Below are positions 37,174 to 46,342 of a stretch of 64,000 bases of DNA, in pieces. Below the pieces are notes generated by a model that was not told the origin of the DNA, ran no database searches, and worked only from the letters and a program-made list of their open reading frames with translations. Within the stretch, counting starts at the first letter, position 1; each line of letters begins with the position of its first letter. The position numbers were made by a program, and so were the translations under genes. The DNA is from Streptomyces ochraceiscleroticus (GTDB taxonomy: Bacteria; Actinomycetota; Actinomycetes; Streptomycetales; Streptomycetaceae). The stretch lies in contig NZ_JOAX01000039.1 of assembly GCF_000720485.1 (NCBI RefSeq), forward strand, positions 15,881-79,880. The letters are read 5' to 3'.

Positions 37174-39624
37174 GTGCACAGAAGACGTCTCAGAATCCGC
37201 TCCGCCCTGGCCCTTTGTACGGGCGGTCTGCTCGCCGCAGGCTCGCTCGCGCTCGGTGTCACCCCCACCTCCGCCGCGCCGACCGCGCCGGCGGCCGCCG
37301 CCGAGGACTTCCAGCAGGTCACCCTGGCCAAGGGCGAGGCCGAGACGGGCGAGCCGATGACGCTCGCCGTCCTCCCCGACCGCTCGGTCCTGCACACGTC
37401 CCGCGACGGCACGCTCCGGCTGACCGACGCCACCGGCTACACCAAGGTCGCCGGCAAGCTCCCCGTCTACACGCACGACGAGGAGGGCCTGCAGGGCGTC
37501 GGCGTCGACCCCGGCTTCAAGGACAACCGGTTCATCTACCTGTTCTACGCCCCGCCTTTGGACACCCCGGCCGGTGACGCGCCCGACAACGGCACCGCCG
37601 CCGACTTCGCCAAGTTCGACGGCCTGAACCGGCTGTCCCGCTTCGTCCTCAAGGCGGACGGCACGCTGGACACCGCCAGTGAGAAGAAGATCCTGGAGGT
37701 GCCCACCTCGCGTGGCACCTGCTGCCACGTCGGCGGCGACATCGACTTCGACGCGCAGGGCAACCTCTACCTCTCCACCGGCGACGACTCCAACCCGTTC
37801 GCCTCGGACGGCTACACGCCCATCGATGAGCGCGCCGACCGCAACCCGGCGTACGACGCCCAGCGCACTTCCGGCAACACCAACGACCTGCGCGGCAAGA
37901 TCCTGCGCATCAAGGTCAAGGCCGACGGCTCGTACGACATCCCCGAGGGCAACCTCTTCGCGCCCGGCACCGAGAAGACCCGGCCCGAGATCTACGCCAT
38001 GGGCTTCCGCAACCCCTTCCGGATGAGCGTCGACAAGCCCACCGGCATTGTCTACGTCGGCGACTACGGCCCCGACGCCGGTTCCGCCAGCCCCACCCGC
38101 GGCCCTGCCGGACAGGTCGAGTTCGCCCGCGTCACCAAGGCCGGCAACTACGGCTGGCCGTACTGCACCGGCAACAACGACGCGTACGTCGACTACGACT
38201 TCGCCACCGGCACGTCCGGCGAGTCCTTCGACTGCGCCGCGCCCAAGAACACCTCGGTGCACAACACCGGCCTGACCGACCTGCCCCCGGCCCAAGCCGC
38301 GTGGATACCGTATGACAACGCCTCCGTACCGGAGCTCGGCAGCGGCTCGGAGTCCCCGATGGGCGGCCCGGTCTACCGCTATGACGCCGCCCTGGACTCC
38401 AAGGTTAAGTTCCCCGAGTCCTACGACGGTGACTTCTTCGCCGGCGAGTTCGGCCGCCAGTGGATCAAGCGGATCGAGCAGGACGCGGACGGCAAGGTCC
38501 AGTCGATCAACCCGTTCCCCTGGAGCGGCACCCAGATCATGGACATGTCCTTCGGCCCGGACGGCGCGCTGTACGTGCTGGACTACGGGCTGAGCTGGTT
38601 CGGCGGCGACGAGCACTCCGCGCTGTACCGCATAGAGAATGCCACCGACGGCCACTCCCCGGTCGCCGAGGCGAAGGTCGACCGCACCTCGGGCCAGGCG
38701 CCCCTGAAGGCGAAGTTCAGCGCGACCGCGACCGACCAGGACGGTGACGCGCTCACGTATGCCTGGGACTTCGGCGACAACACCACATCCACGGCGCAGA
38801 ACCCCGCCCACACGTACAAGAAGAACGGCACCTACACGGCGACCGTCACCGCGAAGGACGCGTCCGGCCGCACCGGCTCGGCCAGCGTGCACCTCACGGT
38901 CGGCAACACCGCCCCCAAGGTGACGCTCGAACTCCCCGGCAACGGCCAGCTCTTCACCTTCGGCGACAAGGTCCCCTTCAAGGTCAAGGTCACCGATCCC
39001 GAGGACGGCCAGATCGACTGCTCGAAGGTCACCGTCACGCACATCCTCGGCCACGACAGCCACGGCCACGCCGTCACCTCGGCCAACGGCTGCGAGGGCA
39101 CTATCCAGACCCTGGCCGACGGTGAACACGACGCCAACGCCAACATCTTCGGTGTCTTCGACGCCGAGTACACCGACAAGGGCGCCAACGGCCAGCCCGC
39201 GCTGACCACCCACGACCAGAACGTCGTCCAGCCCAAGCACCGCCAGGCCGAGCACTTCGGCACCTCCAAGGGTGTCAAGGCGGTCGACCACACGCCGGCA
39301 CACGGCGGCAAGACCGTTGGCGACATCCACAACGGCGACTGGATCGGCTTCACCCCCTACATCGTCTCCAACGCCACCAAGCTGACCGCCCGGGTCGCCT
39401 CCGCAGGCACCGGCGGCACGCTGGAGATCCGTACGGGCAAGCCCGACGGCAGTCTGCTCGGCACGGCAAAGGTGCCGGTGACCGGCGGCTGGGAGACGTA
39501 CACCGACGTCAGCACGGCCATCGCGAAGCCGCCCGCCGGGACGACGACGCTCTACCTCGTCTTCAAGGGGAGCGGCACGGACGCGCTGTACGAGGTGGAC
39601 GACTTCGAGATCACTACGAAGTGA
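37174..39624 (+). CDS. secreted PQQ-type sugar dehydrogenase with PKD and CBM6-like domains
   Basis: An 816-residue secreted protein. The signal peptide runs to about SAAP (residue 32). Residues about 45-490 form the glucose/sorbosone dehydrogenase-like propeller (EEGLQGVGVDPGF, RGTCCHVGGDIDFDAQGNLY in parts, DPNG-like repeats, SFGPDGALYVLDYG). A PKD domain (about 500-585: TYAWDFGDNTTS) and a C-terminal CBM6-like beta-sandwich ending DDFEITTK follow. It probably oxidises sugars outside the cell, or binds polysaccharide. The GTG at 37174 is placed by GGGAGG seven bases upstream. Confidence 0.85.
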   Translation: MHRRRLRIRSALALCTGGLLAAGSLALGVTPTSAAPTAPAAAAEDFQQVTLAKGEAETGEPMTLAVLPDRSVLHTSRDGTLRLTDATGYTKVAGKLPVYTHDEEGLQGVGVDPGFKDNRFIYLFYAPPLDTPAGDAPDNGTAADFAKFDGLNRLSRFVLKADGTLDTASEKKILEVPTSRGTCCHVGGDIDFDAQGNLYLSTGDDSNPFASDGYTPIDERADRNPAYDAQRTSGNTNDLRGKILRIKVKADGSYDIPEGNLFAPGTEKTRPEIYAMGFRNPFRMSVDKPTGIVYVGDYGPDAGSASPTRGPAGQVEFARVTKAGNYGWPYCTGNNDAYVDYDFATGTSGESFDCAAPKNTSVHNTGLTDLPPAQAAWIPYDNASVPELGSGSESPMGGPVYRYDAALDSKVKFPESYDGDFFAGEFGRQWIKRIEQDADGKVQSINPFPWSGTQIMDMSFGPDGALYVLDYGLSWFGGDEHSALYRIENATDGHSPVAEAKVDRTSGQAPLKAKFSATATDQDGDALTYAWDFGDNTTSTAQNPAHTYKKNGTYTATVTAKDASGRTGSASVHLTVGNTAPKVTLELPGNGQLFTFGDKVPFKVKVTDPEDGQIDCSKVTVTHILGHDSHGHAVTSANGCEGTIQTLADGEHDANANIFGVFDAEYTDKGANGQPALTTHDQNVVQPKHRQAEHFGTSKGVKAVDHTPAHGGKTVGDIHNGDWIGFTPYIVSNATKLTARVASAGTGGTLEIRTGKPDGSLLGTAKVPVTGGWETYTDVSTAIAKPPAGTTTLYLVFKGSGTDALYEVDDFEITTK

Positions 39625-40917
39625 CACCGCCGCACTGACGGCCGGCGCGGCGGGTGGGCCAGGTGGCCCGCCGGCTTCCGCCACGACTCGATTCCGCAGG
39701 GCATCGCCACGGTCAAGGAGCTCGGCGCGGAGCACGGCTTCGCCGTCGACGCGACGGAGGACGCCGGCGCCTTCACCGACGCCAACCTCGCCCGCTACGA
39801 CGCCGTGGTCTTCCTCTCCACGACCGGCGACGTCCTCGATGCCGCCCAGCAGACCGCCTTCGAGAAGTACATCGCCAAGGGCGGCGGCTACGTCGGGGTA
39901 CACGCGGCCGCCGACACCGAGTACGACTGGCCCTTCTACGGCGGCCTGGCCGGCGCGTACTTCCAGTCGCACCCGGCCATCCAGCCCGCCACCGTACGCG
40001 TGGAGGACCGGGCCCACCCCGCCACCGCCCACCTGGCGGCGGCCTGGGACCGCACCGACGAGTGGTACAACTACCGCACCAATCCGCGCGAGCGCGCCCA
40101 CGTCCTCGCCACCCTCGACGAGTCGACGTACACCGGCGGCACGATGAGCGGGGACCACCCGCTCGCCTGGTGCCAGGAGTACAGCGGCGGCCGCGCCTTC
40201 TACACGGGCGCCGGCCACACCAAGGAGTCCTACGCGGAGCCCGCCTTCCGTACGCACCTCCTCGGCGGTATCCAATATGCGACAGGCCGGGCTCAGGCCG
40301 ACTGCCGACCGGAGACTGGATACACCGCCCTCTTCGACGGCACCGCGGCGAGCCTGAAGGGCTGGAAGCAGGCGGGCCCCGGCTCCTTCACCCTGAACGA
40401 GGACGACGGCACGCTCACCTCCACGGGCGGCATGGGCATGCTCTGGTACGCGGCCGAGGAGCAGCACGCCTACTCCCTGAAGCTGGACTGGAAGATGGCG
40501 AGCCAGTCCGGTGACGACAACTCGGGTGTCTACGTGGGCTTCCCCGCCTCCGACGACCCCTGGTCGGCGGTGAACAACGGCTACGAGATCCAGATCGACG
40601 CCACCGACACCCCCGACCACACCACCGGCTCCGTCTACGGCTTCAAGGCGGCGGACATCGAGGCCCGGGACGCGGCCCTGAACCCGCCGGGGGAGTGGAA
40701 CACCTACGAGATCCGCGTCCAGGGCGAACGCCTGAAGGTCTTCCTCAACGGCCGCAAGATCAACGACTTCACCAACCACGACCCGGCCCGCTCCCTGCGC
40801 CAGGGCTACGTCGGCATCCAGAACCACGGCTCCGAAGACCAGGTGGCCTTCCGCCACATACGGATCAAGGAGCTGAAGGAGCTGAAGGAACTGTCGGAGA
40901 AGGGCAGTCGCGGGTGA
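39625..40917 (+). pseudogene. 5'-truncated ThuA/DUF1080 (3-keto-disaccharide hydrolase-like) gene
   Basis: The frame is open from the stop of the dehydrogenase gene (39622-39624). It encodes the ThuA block FRHDSIPQGIATVKELG, then VVFLSTTGDVLD and GGGYVGVHAAADTEYDW, and a DUF1080/GH16-like sandwich (GYTALFDGT, DDNSGVYVGFP, VAFRHIRIKEL). No ATG/GTG/TTG occurs in frame before GTG 39805, which lies inside the ThuA domain, so signal peptide, ribosome site and the first ThuA strand are missing. Either the gene was damaged by deletion, or a 370-residue shortened product is made from 39805. Its stop overlaps a GTG of the next gene. Confidence 0.7.
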
Positions 40918-40943
40918 GCGGGGGCGGGGAGATGGGAGAGCGT

Positions 40944-42134
40944 ATGGGTACGAGTAGTGGTTCCAGTTCCGGTTCCGGTTCCAGTTCTGGTCGTACGGGG
41001 GTGTGGCTGGTCGGTGCGCGGGGCTCGGTCGCGACGACCGTGGTCGCGGGTTGCGCGGCACTCGCCGCCGGTCTGCACGAGCCGACCGGCATGGTCACCG
41101 AGACCGCCGCGTTCGCCGACGTCCCGCTGCCGCCGCTCGCTTCACTGGTCTTCGGCGGCCATGACATCACGTCGTGCCCGTTGCCGAAGCGCGCCGAGCA
41201 GCTCGCCGCGGGCGGCGTGATGCCGCACGGCCTGCCCCGTTCGGTACACGCCGAACTCGCCGCCGCCGACGCCGAGATCCGCCCCGGCGGCCCGCAGCCG
41301 GGCGACACCCGCGACGACGAGGCACTCGCTGCCGCCTTCGCCACGGACCTGCGCACGTTCCGCAGTGCGCATGATCTGGACCGGGTGGTCGTGATCAACG
41401 TGGCGTCCACGGAGCCGGGGCTGGGGTCGGCGTCGGACGCGGGGCCGGGGACGGAGGCGGAGCGGGGCGGTGACCGGCTTCCGGCCAGTTCCCTCTACGC
41501 GCTCGCCGCCCTCCGCGCCGGCTGCCCGTACGTCAACTTCACACCCTCCACCGGACTCCACCACCCCGTCCTCCGCGACATGGCCCGCTGCAGCGGGCTC
41601 CCGTACGCGGGCCGGGACGGCAAGACGGGCCAGACCCTGCTGCGCTCCGCCCTCGCGCCGATGCTGGCGCAGCGTGCGCTGAACGTACGGGCCTGGTCCG
41701 GTACGAACCTGCTCGGCGGGGGAGACGGTGCCGCGCTCGCCGACCCGGCCGCCGCCGCCGCGAAGAACGCGGGCAAGGCCGCCGTGCTCCGCGACACCCT
41801 CGGCGAACTCCCGCCCGGTGACCTCCACATCGACAACGTCCCGGCACTCGGCGACTGGAAGACGGCCTGGGACCACGTCGCGGTCGACGGTTTCCTCGGG
41901 AGCCGGGTGATCCTCCAGACTATCTGGCAGGGCTGCGACTCGGCGCTCGCCGCCCCGCTCGTACTGGACCTGGCCCGCCTGGTGGCGGCTGCCCACGCGG
42001 CCGGCCTCAGCGGCCCGCTCCCCGGACTCGGCTTCTACTTCAAGGACCCGGACGGCGGCCCGGCCGCCCTGTCGGACCAGTACACGGTCCTCACCACCAC
42101 CTTCGCCACCCAGCTCCGGGAGGCGCGCAGATGA
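40944..42134 (+). CDS. myo-inositol-1-phosphate synthase-like protein
   Basis: A 396-residue protein with the NAD-binding GVWLVGARGSVATTVVAG at the N-terminus and the inositol-phosphate-synthase blocks NFTPSTGLHHP, GKTGQTLLRSALAPM, WSGTNLLGGGDG and LHIDNVPALGDWKTAWDHV. True synthases cyclise glucose 6-phosphate; this divergent copy in an ebo-type cluster may use another sugar phosphate. ATG 40944 has GGGAGAG upstream; ATG 40932 and GTG 40914 (GTGA overlap with the previous stop) are alternatives. The N-terminus carries a Gly/Ser tract from GGTTCC repeats. Confidence 0.85.
   Translation: MGTSSGSSSGSGSSSGRTGVWLVGARGSVATTVVAGCAALAAGLHEPTGMVTETAAFADVPLPPLASLVFGGHDITSCPLPKRAEQLAAGGVMPHGLPRSVHAELAAADAEIRPGGPQPGDTRDDEALAAAFATDLRTFRSAHDLDRVVVINVASTEPGLGSASDAGPGTEAERGGDRLPASSLYALAALRAGCPYVNFTPSTGLHHPVLRDMARCSGLPYAGRDGKTGQTLLRSALAPMLAQRALNVRAWSGTNLLGGGDGAALADPAAAAAKNAGKAAVLRDTLGELPPGDLHIDNVPALGDWKTAWDHVAVDGFLGSRVILQTIWQGCDSALAAPLVLDLARLVAAAHAAGLSGPLPGLGFYFKDPDGGPAALSDQYTVLTTTFATQLREARR
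40959..40990 (+). repeat. GGTTCC-type 6-bp repeat
   Basis: GGTTCC/AGTTCC hexamers repeat about five times at the 5' end of the synthase-like gene and encode a Gly/Ser tract; changes in copy number stay in frame. Confidence 0.7.
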
Positions 42135-43726
42135 TCCCTCTCCCACGCTTCCTCCGCCGGGCAGCGTCGGTCCCGGCGCCGGCTTCTGCCTCGGCGTTGG
42201 CTTCGGTGCCGGCGGTGCCGATGGAGCGGGCGGTGCCGGCGTCGGCAGCGTCCGTGTCGCGTCGCCCGCGCGGCGGGGGAGTCGGCCAACCGCGCCGTGG
42301 GCCGGTTGGAAGGGTCCTCGGCTCCCTCGGCAGTCCCGACGGCGAGGCCCCCGAGCGCGCCACCGATTCCGACGGCGAGGCTCCCGGCCGCGCCACCGGT
42401 TCCGGCGGCGAGGTCTCCCGCCACCCACTCCGCGCCTGGGCGGAGCTGCTCCGGATCTCCGCTCCGGCCAGCGTCCCCGGTGACCTCCTCGCCGGGGCCG
42501 CGGCCGCCGGGCTGCGTCCCAACGCCCGTACCGCGCTGGCCGCCTGCTCCTCCCTCTGCCTGTACGAAGCCGGCATGGCCCTGAACGACTGGGCCGACCG
42601 CGACATCGACGCCCTCGAACGCCCGCATCGCCCCATCCCCTCCGGCCGGATCAGCCCCGGCGCGGCCCTCGCCGCGGCCGGCGGGCTGACGGCGGCGGGC
42701 CTGGCGTGCGCGGCGGCGGCCGGCCGCCCGGCCCTGGCCACCGCCACCGCCCTGGCCGCCACCGTCTGGGCCTACGACCTGCACCTCAAGAACACCCCCG
42801 CCGGCCCCACCGCCATGGCCTGCGCCCGAGCCCTCGACCTCCTCCAGGGCGCCGTCGCAACGACGGGCAGGGGCAGCGGTACGAGTGCGGGTAAGGACAG
42901 CGGCACGAGTACGGGCGCGGGTACCGCTGCTGGCGCCGCTGCGGGTGCGGGGACGGGGACGGGGCGGGGGACGGCCGCGCGTACTGCCGGAGCGCCGCCG
43001 CTCTCCGCCTCCCTCCGCACGGCCCCCACCCCCCGTCCGCACACCAGGGCCGCTCTCCGCGCCCTCCCCTCGGCCGCCCTGCTCGGCGCGCACACCTTCA
43101 CCGTCACCACCGTCTCCCGCCGCGAAGCCCAGGGCTCCTCCTCGTCCCTCCCCCTCCTCGCCCTCGCCGCCGTCACCGCGCTCGCCAACGCGGCAGCCGG
43201 CCGCCGCACCACCCCGAGCCGCAACGCAACCCGCCCATCAGCGCAAGGCAACGCAACACCGCAACCCGTGCAAGCCAACGCAACGCCGCCACCTGCGCAA
43301 ACCAACGCAGCCCGACCATCTGCCCAAGGCACAGCAGCCCCGGTGCCGGCACAAGGCAAAGCAATCCCGCCGCATGTGCAAGGCATAACAACTCCGCCGC
43401 ATGTGCGACGCAACGCCGCCCCGCCACTCGCACAAGGCGGCAAAGCTCCCACCGCCGGGCGACGACCGACGCTCCCCCCGGCGACGGCCTTCGCACCCCC
43501 TCTCCTCGCCGCGGGCTACGCGGTCACCGCCGCCCGCCCCCTCCTCGTCGCCGCGCTCAATCCCTCACCCCACTTCCTCCAGCGGGCCGTCGGCGGCGGC
43601 ATCCGCGCGATGATCCCGCTGCAGGCGGCCCTCGCCGCACGAGCCGGTGCCCCGGTCACCGGCGCCGCGGTGCTCGCGCTCATCCCCGTCGCCCGTCGCC
43701 TGTCCCGAAAGGTCAGTCCGACATGA
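42131..43726 (+). CDS. eboC: UbiA-type prenyltransferase (EboC / SCO6762-like) with repeat-filled loops
   Basis: A 531-residue membrane protein. The UbiA aspartate motif is ALNDWADRDIDALERPHRPIPSGRI, in parts; the EboC-type second block is WAYDLHLKNTPAGPTAMACARALDLLQG, in parts. Hydrophobic helices surround two low-complexity insertions: a Gly/Ser/Thr tract (about residues 240-280) and eight tandem nine-residue repeats (about 364-436). EboC proteins belong to the ebo operon, known from scytonemin precursor traffic. Both ends overlap neighbours (ATGA). A non-conserved Ala/Pro-rich N-terminus of about 95 residues precedes the enzyme. Confidence 0.82.
   Translation: MIPLPRFLRRAASVPAPASASALASVPAVPMERAVPASAASVSRRPRGGGVGQPRRGPVGRVLGSLGSPDGEAPERATDSDGEAPGRATGSGGEVSRHPLRAWAELLRISAPASVPGDLLAGAAAAGLRPNARTALAACSSLCLYEAGMALNDWADRDIDALERPHRPIPSGRISPGAALAAAGGLTAAGLACAAAAGRPALATATALAATVWAYDLHLKNTPAGPTAMACARALDLLQGAVATTGRGSGTSAGKDSGTSTGAGTAAGAAAGAGTGTGRGTAARTAGAPPLSASLRTAPTPRPHTRAALRALPSAALLGAHTFTVTTVSRREAQGSSSSLPLLALAAVTALANAAAGRRTTPSRNATRPSAQGNATPQPVQANATPPPAQTNAARPSAQGTAAPVPAQGKAIPPHVQGITTPPHVRRNAAPPLAQGGKAPTAGRRPTLPPATAFAPPLLAAGYAVTAARPLLVAALNPSPHFLQRAVGGGIRAMIPLQAALAARAGAPVTGAAVLALIPVARRLSRKVSPT
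43222..43437 (+). repeat. eight 27-bp tandem repeats inside the UbiA gene
   Basis: Units of exactly 27 bp, from CAACGCAACCCGCCCATCAG... at 43222 to 43437, give nine-residue units such as NATRPSAQG, NATPQPVQA, NATPPPAQT and NAARPSAQG. The length is a multiple of three and inserts between transmembrane helices. Confidence 0.9.
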
Positions 43727-44691
43727 CCTCAACGCCCCCGCCACGCGACGCCCCCCTCCCACCGCACTCCGCGGCTTCACCGCCCCTCCGCCTCGCCTAC
43801 GGAACCAACGGCCTCACCGACCTCCGCCTGACCGACGCCCTGGCCCTCCTCTCCGACCTCGGCTACGACGGCGTCGCGCTCACCCTCGACCACATGCACC
43901 TCGACCCCCTCGCCCCGGGCCTGACCGCCCGCACGGCGCGGGTGGCCGACACCCTGCGCGACACGGGCCTCGCCGTCGCGATCGAGACCGGCGCCCGCTA
44001 CGTACTCGACCCACGTCGCAAACACCACCCCACCCTCATCGACCCCGACCCGGACGCCCGCGCCGCCCGCACCGACCTGCTCCGCACCGCCGTACGCGTC
44101 GGCGCGGACCTGGGCGCCACCGCCGTCCACTGCTTCAGCGGCGTACGCGACCCCGAAAGCACGGACGCCGACTCCTGGCAGCGCCTCGCCGCCGCTCTGG
44201 ACCCCGTCGCCGCGGCGGCCTCGGACGCCGGCCTGCCGCTCGCCGTAGAACCGGAACCCGGCCACCTCCTCTCCGACCTCGCCGGCTTCCACCACCTCCG
44301 TACGGTCATGGGCGCGCCCGACCCGGACGTACTCGGGCTGACCCTCGACATCGGCCACTGCCAGTGCCTGGAACCGGCCCCGCCCGCCGACTGCGTCCGT
44401 GCCGCCACTCCCTGGACCCGGCACGTCCAGCTGGAGGACATGCGCCGCGGCGTCCACGAACACCTCCCGTTCGGTGACGGCGAGATCGACTTCCCGCCGG
44501 TACTCGCCGCCCTCCGCGACACGGCCTACCGCGGCCTGGTCAGCGTCGAGCTGCCCCGCCACTCCCACGCCGGACCCGAACTGGCCCGCACCTCCCTCCA
44601 CTTCCTCCGTTCCCACCTCCACACATCACACCGTCCGGCCACTCCGGCCCAGCTCTCCGCCGCCGGGCGTATAGGAGGCGCCCCGTGCTGA
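43723..44691 (+). CDS. sugar phosphate isomerase/epimerase-like protein of the ebo cluster
   Basis: A 322-residue TIM-barrel (AP_endonuc_2) protein. Ligand blocks include YDGVALTLDHMHLDP, AVEPEPGHLLSDLAG, TLDIGHCQCLEP, HVQLEDMRRGVHEHLPFGDG (in parts) and SVELPRHSH; these give the Glu/His/Asp metal set. The starting ATG overlaps the UbiA stop, and the stop overlaps the EboA start. Such proteins occur in ebo-like operons in actinomycetes and probably isomerise or epimerise the sugar-type intermediate. Confidence 0.83.
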   Translation: MTSTPPPRDAPLPPHSAASPPLRLAYGTNGLTDLRLTDALALLSDLGYDGVALTLDHMHLDPLAPGLTARTARVADTLRDTGLAVAIETGARYVLDPRRKHHPTLIDPDPDARAARTDLLRTAVRVGADLGATAVHCFSGVRDPESTDADSWQRLAAALDPVAAAASDAGLPLAVEPEPGHLLSDLAGFHHLRTVMGAPDPDVLGLTLDIGHCQCLEPAPPADCVRAATPWTRHVQLEDMRRGVHEHLPFGDGEIDFPPVLAALRDTAYRGLVSVELPRHSHAGPELARTSLHFLRSHLHTSHRPATPAQLSAAGRIGGAPC

Positions 44692-45473
44692 CCCCGGACC
44701 TGCCCCCTGAGGATCCCTGGATCACCCGCCTCGACAAGGCCCTCCGCGACCGCCTCAGCACCAGCGCCCGCACCTGGCTCGACGAGGCGCTCACCGAAGC
44801 CACCTCCCACGCCGCCGCAGCAGCCGCACCCGCAACCGACACCGAAGCGCCCGCCCCGGCCCGGCGCTCGCCGTCGCCGGCCGCCCCTCCCGTCTGGGAG
44901 CCCCGATTCGCCTCCGCCGGCCGGCACTGCCTGCGGAGCGAACCGCCGCATCATGCCGACCCGGAGGCCGCCGAGGCCGCGCGGGTACTGATCCTGTGTG
45001 CCGCCCGTGCCGACGGCGCCACCGTCGCCCGGCTGTACGAGCACGGCACGGCCGCCGAACGCCGGGCCGTACTCCTCGCACTCCCGCACCTGCCCCTGCA
45101 CACAGGCGGCACGACCGGCACTGACGACCGGCCCGGCCTGCCGCTCATCGAGGACGCCCTGCGGACGAACGACACGCGACTGGTCGCCGCGGCCGTGGGC
45201 CCGTACGCCGCACGGCACCTCGATGCGCACGCCTGGCGGCACGCCGTACTCAAGTGCCTGTTCACCGGGGTATCGGTGGACGCCGTCGCCGGTCTCGCCG
45301 AACGCTCCCGCGGCGACGCCGAACTCGCCCGCATGCTCGGCGACTACGCCCGGGAACGCACCTCGGCCGGCCGCCCCGTACCCGAGGATCTCCCTCGCGT
45401 TCTCGTCCTCACTCAGCAGTCCCCCCTGTCTGCCGACGCCACCGCCGGCCCGTCGTCCTCCGAGGAGGCGTAA
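44685..45473 (+). CDS. eboA: EboA domain-containing protein
   Basis: A 262-residue helical, repeat-like protein. Diagnostic context and blocks are WITRLDKALRDRLSTSARTWLDEAL at the N-terminus, ADPEAAEAARVLILCAARADG, and AVLKCLFTGVSVDAVAGL. EboA is a family of unknown biochemical function found only in ebo operons. The GTG start at 44685 overlaps the previous gene by seven bases. A Pro/Ala linker (about residues 45-70) is non-conserved. The assignment rests partly on its place between EboC-, EboB- and EboE-like genes. Confidence 0.8.
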   Translation: MLTPDLPPEDPWITRLDKALRDRLSTSARTWLDEALTEATSHAAAAAAPATDTEAPAPARRSPSPAAPPVWEPRFASAGRHCLRSEPPHHADPEAAEAARVLILCAARADGATVARLYEHGTAAERRAVLLALPHLPLHTGGTTGTDDRPGLPLIEDALRTNDTRLVAAAVGPYAARHLDAHAWRHAVLKCLFTGVSVDAVAGLAERSRGDAELARMLGDYARERTSAGRPVPEDLPRVLVLTQQSPLSADATAGPSSSEEA

Positions 45474-45478
45474 CCCCG

Positions 45479-46327
45479 ATGCGTATCTTCGATCCGCACA
45501 TCCACATGACCTCCCGCACCACCGACGACTACGAGGCCATGTACGCGGCCGGCGTGCGCGCCCTCGTCGAGCCGGCCTTCTGGCTGGGTCAGCCGCGGAC
45601 CTCACCGGCGAGCTTCTTCGACTATTTCGACTCCCTTCTCGGCTGGGAGCCCTTCCGGGCCGCCCAGCACGGCATCGCCCATCACTGCACCATCGCGCTC
45701 AACCCCAAAGAGGCGAACGACCCCCGCTGTACCCCCGTCCTCGACGCACTGCCCCGCTACCTCGTAAAAGACTCGGTCGTCGCCGTCGGCGAGATCGGCT
45801 ACGACTCGATGACCCCGGCCGAGGACACCGCCCTGGCCGCTCAGCTTCAGTTGGCCAGTGATCACGGCCTTCCAGCCCTCGTCCACACCCCCCACCGCGA
45901 CAAGGCCGCCGGGCTCAAACGCACCCTCGACGTCCTGCGCGAATCCGACCTTCCCCCCGATCGAGTCGTCCTGGACCATCTCAATGAAACAACCGTAGGG
46001 GATGCCACTGACAGTGGCTGCTGGCTGGGCTTTTCCATCTATCCGGACACCAAGATGGACCCGGAACGGATGGTGCGGATCCTCCGCGTCCACGGCACGG
46101 AGCGGGTCCTCGTCAACTCCGCCGCGGACTGGGGCCGCAGCGATCCGCTCAAGACGCTGCACGTCGGCGAGGCGATGATCGCCGCGGGATTCTCCGACGA
46201 CGACGTGGACCAAGTGCTGTGGCGCAATCCCGTCGCCTTCTACGGCCAGAGCGGCCGGCTCTCCCTCGACATCGCCGACCCCGGCGCCCTCCACGAGGGC
46301 AACTCCATCCTCCGCGGCGGGGAATGA
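45479..46327 (+). CDS. eboB: TatD-family metal-dependent hydrolase (EboB)
   Basis: A 282-residue amidohydrolase-fold protein. The N-terminal metal motif is MRIFDPHIHMTSRT (HxH); others are VAVGEIGYDSMTPAEDT with the bridging Glu, ALVHTPHRDKAAG, VLDHLNE and the terminal NSAADWGRSDPL. EboB-type TatD proteins form a distinct branch without proven substrate. GAGGAGG lies in the end of eboA just before the ATG. Confidence 0.88.
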   Translation: MRIFDPHIHMTSRTTDDYEAMYAAGVRALVEPAFWLGQPRTSPASFFDYFDSLLGWEPFRAAQHGIAHHCTIALNPKEANDPRCTPVLDALPRYLVKDSVVAVGEIGYDSMTPAEDTALAAQLQLASDHGLPALVHTPHRDKAAGLKRTLDVLRESDLPPDRVVLDHLNETTVGDATDSGCWLGFSIYPDTKMDPERMVRILRVHGTERVLVNSAADWGRSDPLKTLHVGEAMIAAGFSDDDVDQVLWRNPVAFYGQSGRLSLDIADPGALHEGNSILRGGE

Positions 46328-46342
46328 GGAGGCGGCGGACCC

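Noticed and set aside
37036-41061. A 1341-codon open frame on the minus strand opposite the secreted dehydrogenase and the ThuA gene.
   Set aside because: It is a mirror of the high GC content at third positions of the real plus-strand genes; no ribosome site or recognisable domain.
43222-43437. A possible CRISPR array because of eight regular repeats.
   Set aside because: Units are contiguous without spacers, stay in frame in an open gene and no cas genes are present.
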